A DNA stretch of 64,000 nucleotides, from the NCBI GenBank assembly GCA_963728995.1, contig CAVSMD010000001.1:186001-250000 (forward strand), in the 5' to 3' direction. Made by a program: the position numbers and the translations under genes. Shown here in pieces: positions 58,329 through 64,000 of this stretch. The notes under the pieces were generated by a model that saw only the letters and a program-made list of their open reading frames with translations, did not search any database and was not told where the DNA came from. The stretch comes from FEN-1219 sp963728995 (lineage in GTDB: Bacteria > Pseudomonadota > Gammaproteobacteria > Steroidobacterales > Rariloculaceae). Numbering within the stretch: the first letter of the stretch is position 1; each line of letters opens with the position of its first letter.

Positions 58329-59213
58329 ATGACCATGGGCTGGAGCATCTTCATCGTCGTTCTGGTCGTCGCGCAGATCGTAGGCGCTGCGTGGCTCATG
58401 ATCGCGTCGAGCAAAGCCAATATCGGCGAGGGCGCCACCACCGGGCACGTGTGGGACGGCGACGTCGTCGAGGGCAACAACCCGTTGCCGCGCTGGTGGC
58501 TCGGGCTGTTCTGGCTCACGATCGCTTTCACGATCGTATACGTGCTGCTGTATCCGAGCTTCGGTGCGTTCTCGTTGCTCGGCTGGAACCAGGTGGACCA
58601 GTACGATCAGGAGGTCGAGGCGGCCGAGCAAACGTACGGCAAGGTGTTCGCCGCCTTTGCAGCCACGCCGATCGAGCAGCTGAGTCGCGATCCGGCCGCG
58701 CTGGCCGCCGGCCACAATCTATTCGTGAACAATTGCGCGCCGTGTCACGGCTCCGACGCGCGCGGCGCACGGGGCTTCCCGAATCTGACCGACGAAGAAT
58801 GGTTGTACGGCGGCGACGCCGAGCCAGATCCTGAACGACGATCACGGGCGGACGGACGGGCGTCATGCCGGCCTTCGGCGCCGGCTTGCAGCGACGATCA
58901 GCGCAACCTGCTCGCCGACTACGTGCAGCATCTCGCCGGTCGACAGGTCGACGCGGCCCGCGTCGACGAAGGGCGCCCGTTGTTCACGCTGAACTGCTCG
59001 GCGTGCCACGGCGCGAACGGTGAAGGCAATCAGCTGCTCGGTGCACCGAAGCTCGCCAACGAGATCTGGTTGCACGGCGCCGGCCGCAGCACGATCTACG
59101 ACGTGATCACGAATGGCCGCACGAACCAGATGCCGGCGCAGGAGCCCGTGCTCGGCGCCGATCGCGTGCACGTGCTGGCGGCCTACGTGTACAGCCTCTC
59201 GAAACGGGAGTGA
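58329..59213 (+). CDS. ccoP: cbb3 oxidase dihaem subunit III, internally scrambled by three shifts
   Basis: A 294-residue membrane cytochrome c with two helices at the N-terminus and two haem sites, CAPCH near 138 and CSACH near 231. The second domain carries its axial Met (TNQMPAQ). In the first domain the expected Met loop seems missing: residues about 163-187 are Arg/Pro-rich. At DNA level, removing one base each near 58825, 58840 and 58889 restores a TGVMPAFGAGLSDDQ loop, and because three insertions cancel, the frame stays open. So the open frame is deceptive. It encodes the normal CcoP in all other parts. Confidence 0.92.
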   Translation: MTMGWSIFIVVLVVAQIVGAAWLMIASSKANIGEGATTGHVWDGDVVEGNNPLPRWWLGLFWLTIAFTIVYVLLYPSFGAFSLLGWNQVDQYDQEVEAAEQTYGKVFAAFAATPIEQLSRDPAALAAGHNLFVNNCAPCHGSDARGARGFPNLTDEEWLYGGDAEPDPERRSRADGRASCRPSAPACSDDQRNLLADYVQHLAGRQVDAARVDEGRPLFTLNCSACHGANGEGNQLLGAPKLANEIWLHGAGRSTIYDVITNGRTNQMPAQEPVLGADRVHVLAAYVYSLSKRE

Positions 59214-59217
59214 GCGG

Positions 59218-59529
59218 ATGGACGAGCGCGGCGATCGGAGCGATCGCGACGACGAGGGCCCCGACACTCGCGAGCTGAGTCGTGGTCAGCGTGATGCCGC
59301 CGTCGCCGGTTGGTCGTCGTTTCTCGTGGCCGCGATCGGCACGATGGTGCTATTCGCCTTCGTCGATCCGATGACGCTGGTCGAGGTGACCGAGCCGCCG
59401 CTGCCCGTCGACCGAATGACGGGCTACGCGATCGGCTTCTTCTTCCTGTGGGCGATGACGGCGGCGTCCGCCGCATTGACGCTGTATCTGCTGCGGACAT
59501 CACACGCCGAATCGCGCCAGCGCAACTGA
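59218..59529 (+). CDS. Small two-helix membrane protein between ccoP and ccoG
   Basis: A 103-residue protein that I cannot name. The first 27 residues are highly charged (many Asp, Arg, Glu), then two membrane helices (about 31-50 SSFLVAAIGTMVLFAFV and 68-92 YAIGFFFLWAMTAASAALTLYLL) separated by a Pro-rich periplasmic loop. It starts four bases after ccoP stops and precedes ccoG by 24 bp, so it is inside the operon where oxidase assembly factors are encoded. Its position suggests a role in cbb3 assembly or stability; it is not CcoH, which is present further on. Confidence 0.75.
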   Translation: MDERGDRSDRDDEGPDTRELSRGQRDAAVAGWSSFLVAAIGTMVLFAFVDPMTLVEVTEPPLPVDRMTGYAIGFFFLWAMTAASAALTLYLLRTSHAESRQRN

Positions 59530-59553
59530 CGAGAGCCCACGGACCGAGCTCGC

Positions 59554-60929
59554 ATGACCGCAACCGCACCACAATCCTTGTACGCCGCGCAGGAGAAGAT
59601 CTATCCACGCGAGGTCGACGGCGTATTCGCACGCCTGCGCATCGTCACCGTGATCGTGCTGCTCGGCGGCTACTACCTCGCGGCCTGGATCAGGTGGGAC
59701 GGCCGACAGGCGCTGCTGTTCGATCTGCCAGCGCGCAAGTTCTACGTGCTCGGCCTCGTGCTCTGGCCGCAGGACTTCTTTTTCCTGTCGTGGCTGCTGA
59801 TCATCGCGGCGCTGTCGCTGTTCTTCTTCACCGCGCTCGCAGGCCGTCTCTGGTGCGGCTACGCGTGCCCGCAAACCGTCTGGACCGAGGCGTTCCTGTG
59901 GATGGAGCGACTCTTCGAGGGGCGCGGGCCGGCGCGGCGCAAGCTCGACGCCGGCCCGTGGAACGCCAACAAAGCTGTGGCGCAAGACCGCGAAGCAGGC
60001 GCTCTGGATCGCTTTCGCGCTGTGGACGGGCTTCACCTTCGTCGGGTATTTCACGCCGATCCGCCAGCTCGGCACCGAGGTGCTGCACTCGTCGCTCGGC
60101 GGCTGGGAGACGTTCTGGATCCTGTTCTACGGGTTCGCGACCTACGGCAACGCCGGCTTCATGCGCGAGCAAGTCTGCAAGTACATGTGTCCCTACGCGC
60201 GTTTTCAGAGCGCGATGTTCGATCGCGACACGCTGGTCGTGTCCTACGATCAGCGCCGCGGCGAGCCGCGCGGCTCGCGCGCTCGCGGCAGCGACCCGCG
60301 CGCGCTGTCCCTCGGCGATTGCATCGACTGCCGGATGTGCGTGCAGGTGTGCCCGACCGGCATCGACATTCGCCAGGGCCTGCAGTACGAGTGCATCGCC
60401 TGCGCCGCCTGCATCGACGCGTGCGACGGCGTCATGGACAAGATGAAGTATCCGCACGGGCTGATCCGCTACTCGACGCAGCACGCGATCGAAGGGCGCG
60501 CAACCAAGATCGTGCGGCCGCGGCATCTTCGTTTACGCGACGCTGTTGACGGTCCTCTGCGCGGGCTTCGTCACCGCTTTGCTGCTGCGCACGCCGGTCG
60601 AGCTCGACGTGATTCGCGACCGCAACGCGCTTGTACCGTGAATCGCGCCCCGGCTTCATCGAGAACGTATACACGCTGCGGATCATCAACAAGGACAAGG
60701 CACGGCACGTCTACGATCTGACGGCGGACGGTGTCCCGACGCTCGCGCTGGAGACGGATCCCGCCGTGATCGATGCGGCCGGCGGCGAGGTCAAGACGAT
60801 CGCGGCCCGCGCGCTCGTCGAAGACGGCGCGATCCCAAGCGGCGGGCACACGATCACCTTCACCTTGCGCGCCGCCGACGATCCGCGGCTCACGGCACTA
60901 CCGAGACCGGTCGATTGTTCACGCCATGA
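59554..60929 (+). CDS. ccoG: cbb3 assembly ferredoxin-type protein, four frameshifts
   Basis: Membrane polyferredoxin (FixG) thought to reduce copper for cbb3 assembly. About 457 residues corrected. Helices at the N-terminus, WCGYACPQTVWTE near 104, CKYMCPYARFQSAMFD, the 4Fe-4S motifs CIDCRMCVQVCPTG and CIACAACIDAC, and a C-terminal Ig-like domain (YTLRIINKD). Apparent one-base insertions near 59974, 60521 and 60631 and one loss near 60900; corrected, it ends with ETGRLFTP at the TGA at 60927, overlapping the next ATG. The number of shifts in so conserved a gene points to read error. Confidence 0.9.
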
Positions 60930-61442
60930 GCACTGGTGGCGCAGCGAAGCCCTGGTATCGCGAGCCCTGGCCGTGGCTGCTGATGTTGCCGCCGGCGGCC
61001 TCGGTCGTCGCAGGCCTCACGCTCGCCTACCTCGCGGTGCATGACGCGAGCCCGCTCGTCGTCGACGATTACGCCAACATCGAGGCAATCGCGCGCGAGG
61101 AATCGGACGCCGGATCGCCGTGCAGGCGAGCTCGGCCTCGATGCGACGCTGACGTTGCGCAGCTGACGGACGCGGCGACGTGAGCATCGCGGCGGACGTA
61201 GCGCCGGCGGCGCGACCTCGGCCGCGACGCTCGTGCTGCGGCTGCAGCACGCGGCCAAGCCCGCCGCCGACCGCACGCTCGAGCTGCGCTACGACGGTAG
61301 CGCCTACCGGGGCCGCGCCGCGCTCGCGCCGGGGCGTTACGACTTCGACCTCGGCCCGGCGGACCGCTCGTGGCGCCTCGCCGGCGCGATCGGCAGCGCG
61401 CCGACCACGGTGCACGTCGCAGCCGCACCGCCGCAGGAGTAG
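60926..61442 (+). CDS. ccoH: FixH-family cbb3 assembly protein, several frameshifts
   Basis: Single-pass membrane protein of about 170 residues needed for oxidase assembly. ATG at 60926 overlaps the ccoG stop. The start is typical: KPWYREPWPWLLMLPPAA, then one helix and DDYANIEAIAREE. Between about 61105 and 61215 the frame changes at least three times; the end is clear again (RLQHAAKPAADRTLELRYDG, PGRYDFDLGP) and stops at 61442. I cannot reconstruct the middle with certainty. Confidence 0.8.
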
Positions 61443-61445
61443 CAC

Positions 61446-63877
61446 ATGAGCGGCTGCTTCCACTGTGGCGAGCCGGTCCCTGCGGGCACCGATTTCTCGT
61501 TGCTCGTCCGCGGCGCTCGGCGGGCCGTGTGCTGCCCCGGCTGCCTCGCGGTCGCGACGCTGATCGAGCACCAGGGGCTCGGGCGCTTCTACGACTTTCG
61601 CAGCGCACCGAGCGCGCGGCCGAGCGAGCGCGGCACCGCAAGCCCCTGGAGCGTATGCGATCGACCCGAGGTGGCCGCGCGGCTCGCGCCGGCGGTGGGG
61701 CCGGATCGCCACGAGCTGCGCTGCCAGGTCGACGGCGTGACCTGCGCGGCGTGCGTCTGGCTGCTCGAGCGCGGCGTCCGCGGGCTCGACGGCGTGGCCG
61801 ACGTCAGCGTCAATCCGCTGTCGGGCGAGACGGCCGTGCAGTTCGATCCCGCCCGTGCTCGCTTGAGCACGATACTCGACACGATCGCGAGCTTCGGCTT
61901 CGAGCCGCGCCCGGCCGCGCTCGGCCGACGGCGCGCCGAGACTTCACGCGCGGAGCTGAAGAGGCTCGCCGTCGCCGGTCTCGGCGCGGCGCAGGTCATG
62001 ACGTTCGCCGCCGCGCTGTACGTCGGCGCGTTCAAGCACATGGAGGGCCGTCTACACGCAGTTCTTCGTGCTCGTGAGCATGGTCGATCGCCACGCCCGT
62101 CGTGCTGTATGCGGGCGCGCCGATCTTTCGCTCCGCGTGGCTCGACCTGCGGCGGCGGCGCCTCGGCATGGACGTGCCCGTGGCGCTCGCGATCGCCGTC
62201 GCGATGCTCGCGAGCCTGTGGAACGCGCTGCGCGGCCACGGTCCCGTGTACTTCGATTCGGCGACGATGTTCCTGTTCTTCCTGTCGCTCGGCCGCTTCC
62301 TCGAGTCGCGCGCCCGCCACCGCGCCGGCGGCCTGTTCGCCGCGCTCGCGGATCTGCGACCGCTCTCGGCCACGCGCCGGCAGGGCGCCCACCTTGACGC
62401 GCGTCGGCACCGTGGAGCTCGTGCCCGGCGATCAGGTCGTAGTCGCGCCCGGCGAGACGGTCCCGGCCGACGGCGAGCTCATGTCCGAGCAAGCCTCGTT
62501 CGACGAGTCGTTGCTGTCGGGCGAATCGCTCGGGCGGCTGCGCCGCCGCGGCGAGCCCGTGCTCGGCGGCAGCCTGAATGCCGGCCGGGCCCCGGCCGAG
62601 ATTCGCGTGACGCACGTCGGCGCCGATAGCTACCTCGAGCGCGTCGGCGGCCTGTTGCATCGCGCCCTCGCCGATCGGCCCGAGTTTCTCCGGCTCGCGG
62701 ATCGTTGGGCCACGGCGTTCGTCGGCGGCCTGCTGGCCATCACGATCGCGGCCGGCAGCTTCTGGCTCGCGATGGCGCCGGCGCGCGCGTTCGAGATCGT
62801 GCTGGCATTGCTCGTCGTGACGTGTCCGTGCGCGTTGTCGCTCGCGGCACCGACCGCGTTCGCCGTCGCGCTCGGACGCCTCGCACGCCGCGGGCTGCTG
62901 CTGCGCTCGGCACGCGTGCTCGAGCGGCTCGGCGACGTCACGCTGTGGATGTTCGACAAGACCGGCACGCTGTCCGAGGGCCGGATCGTCATCGCAGCGG
63001 GTCGATGCGCTTGCGGGCGTGGACGCCGAGCGGTGCCTCGCGATCGCTGCCGCGCTCGAGGCCGGCAACGCGCATCCCGATCGCCCGCGCGCTGACGAGC
63101 GCTCGCCACGTCGCGCCGGCAGCAGGCCTCGAGTACCGGGCCGGCTGCGGGGTCACGGGCGTCGTCGCCGGCCGCCGCTACCGGCTCGGCTCGGCCCGGC
63201 ACGTCGGTCGTCTCGTGGCCGACGCCGATCAGTGCATCTATCTCGCCGACGATCAAGCGCTGCTGGCGCGCATCGAGCTAGCCGACACGCTGCGGCCGCA
63301 CGCACGCGAAGCGCTCGCGGCGCTGGCCGCCCGCGGCTACGAGCTTGCGCTCGTCAGCGGCGACGCGCCGGGCGCGGTGGCACGCGCCGCGCGGGCGCTC
63401 GAGCTCACGGAATGGCACGCGTCGCTGCGTCCGGAGGACAAGCTGGCGCTGCTGCGCGCGCGCCAGCAAGCGGGCGCCGTCGTCGCCGCGGTCGGCGACG
63501 GCATCAACGATGCGCCGCTGCTCGCGCTGGCCGACGTCTCGGTCGCGCTCGTCACGGGCAGTCAGCTCGCGCAGGCGAGCGCCGACGTGGTGTTCACGGG
63601 CCAGGATCTGCGCGTGCTCGCCCGGCTGCCGGAGTGGGCAGCCGCGACGCGCCGCATCGTGCGCCAGAATCTCGTCTGGGCCGCCGTATACAACCTCGCG
63701 GCCGTGCCGCTCGCCGCATTCGGCGTGCTCGCGCCGTGGATGGCGGCGATCGGCATGTCGCTGTCCTCGCTCGTCGTGGTGGGCAATGCGCTGCGCCTGA
63801 ATCGGTTGCTCGCCGACGCGGGCGCGGCGCCGGCTGCGGCGCCGGCGACCGCGTTCGCGGAGGAGCAGACCGCATGA
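61446..63877 (+). CDS. ccoI: Copper P-type ATPase of cbb3 assembly, five frameshifts
   Basis: CcoI/FixI copper exporter that supplies copper to the oxidase. About 809 residues: an N-terminal zinc-type motif CFHCGEP and CCPGC, a heavy-metal domain with CAAC near 98, membrane helices, SGES, the ion-site CPC in TCPCALSLAAP, the phosphorylated Asp in DKTGT, and GDGINDAPLL. One-base insertions are inferred near 62048, 62084, 62388, 63000 and 63077; the first three cancel, so the frame re-enters phase. Starts four bases after ccoH and its stop overlaps ccoS. Confidence 0.9.
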
Positions 63878-64000
63878 GCATCCTGTTCGCGCTGATTCCG
63901 CTCGCGGTCATGCTGCTCGCGCTCGCCGTATGGGCGTTCTTCTGGGCCGTGCGCAGCGGCCAGTTCGACGATCTCGACACGCCGGCCGTGCGGATCCTGC
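63874..64000 (+). CDS. ccoS: cbb3 maturation protein CcoS, cut by window edge
   Basis: The first 42 codons of a small single-helix protein: MSILFALIPLAVMLLALAVW, then FFWAVRSGQFDDLDTP, which is the CcoS signature. The ATG overlaps the ccoI stop by four bases, the usual ccoGHIS order. The C-terminus lies outside the window. Confidence 0.9.
   Translation, partial: MSILFALIPLAVMLLALAVWAFFWAVRSGQFDDLDTPAVRIL

Overview
The window reads as one stretch of a GC-rich proteobacterial chromosome (about two thirds G+C by eye). An UrcA-family periplasmic protein, a TonB receptor with SusC-free context, two PQQ lipoprotein dehydrogenases, a cbb3 oxidase operon and many secreted small-domain proteins suggest an aerobic, oligotrophic gammaproteobacterium of the Steroidobacter/Nevskia type; this placement is inference. 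I see no tRNA, rRNA, CRISPR array, insertion sequence or prophage.

Layout. 1-1234: glgC (runs off the left edge). 1569-4351: two-subunit molybdenum hydroxylase of the isoquinoline 1-oxidoreductase type, the large subunit broken by many one-base shifts. 4593-7358: YceI protein and a NosR-like pair split into a periplasmic flavin protein and a membrane iron-sulfur protein. 7381-9571: small conserved genes. 9728-11905: malate synthase G. 12184-17300: an MmyB-type regulator diverging from a MetE-core protein, a TonB receptor and a secreted NTF2-fold protein. 17498-18877: RhlE helicase. 19003-23013: five-gene operon of class II aldolase, two HAD phosphatases and a DhaL/DhaK kinase. 23199-32496: secreted redox block with two quinoproteins, two members of one unnamed secreted family, an esterase and a DUF6152-like protein. 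32609-44640: carbohydrate block: GH36, then a tightly coupled chain GH144-GH15-ABC transporter-CocE-like protein, and a divergent GH3 beta-glucosidase. 44698-48616: glycolate oxidase glcDEF. 48681-55922: CBS protein, a phage-type unknown, DUF2721, a mannose-1-phosphate guanylyltransferase, a two-component system with a clear operator, UrcA, HU and DUF2189. 56123-64000: ccoNOQP, an unknown small membrane protein, and ccoGHIS (ccoS cut by the right edge).

How the genes work together. Glycolate oxidase, phosphoglycolate phosphatase and malate synthase G together would take 2-phosphoglycolate to malate. The PQQ dehydrogenases would oxidise alcohols or sugars in the periplasm and feed electrons to a chain ending in the cbb3 oxidase. 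The glycosidases lack export signals, so they should act in the cytoplasm on imported or internal glucan.

Main caveat. At least 15 genes carry one-base frameshifts, almost all of them apparent single-base insertions, concentrated in 1.7-3.1 kb and 56-63 kb. Because essential operons are hit while codons and motifs stay conserved, I read most of them as uncorrected sequencing errors, so coordinates for these genes span the shifts. The most interesting biology is the coupled operon at 35584-42438, in which both the CocE-like protein and the ABC ATPase domain have lost their catalytic residues, and the fourfold 11-bp-spaced operator at 53951-54008.
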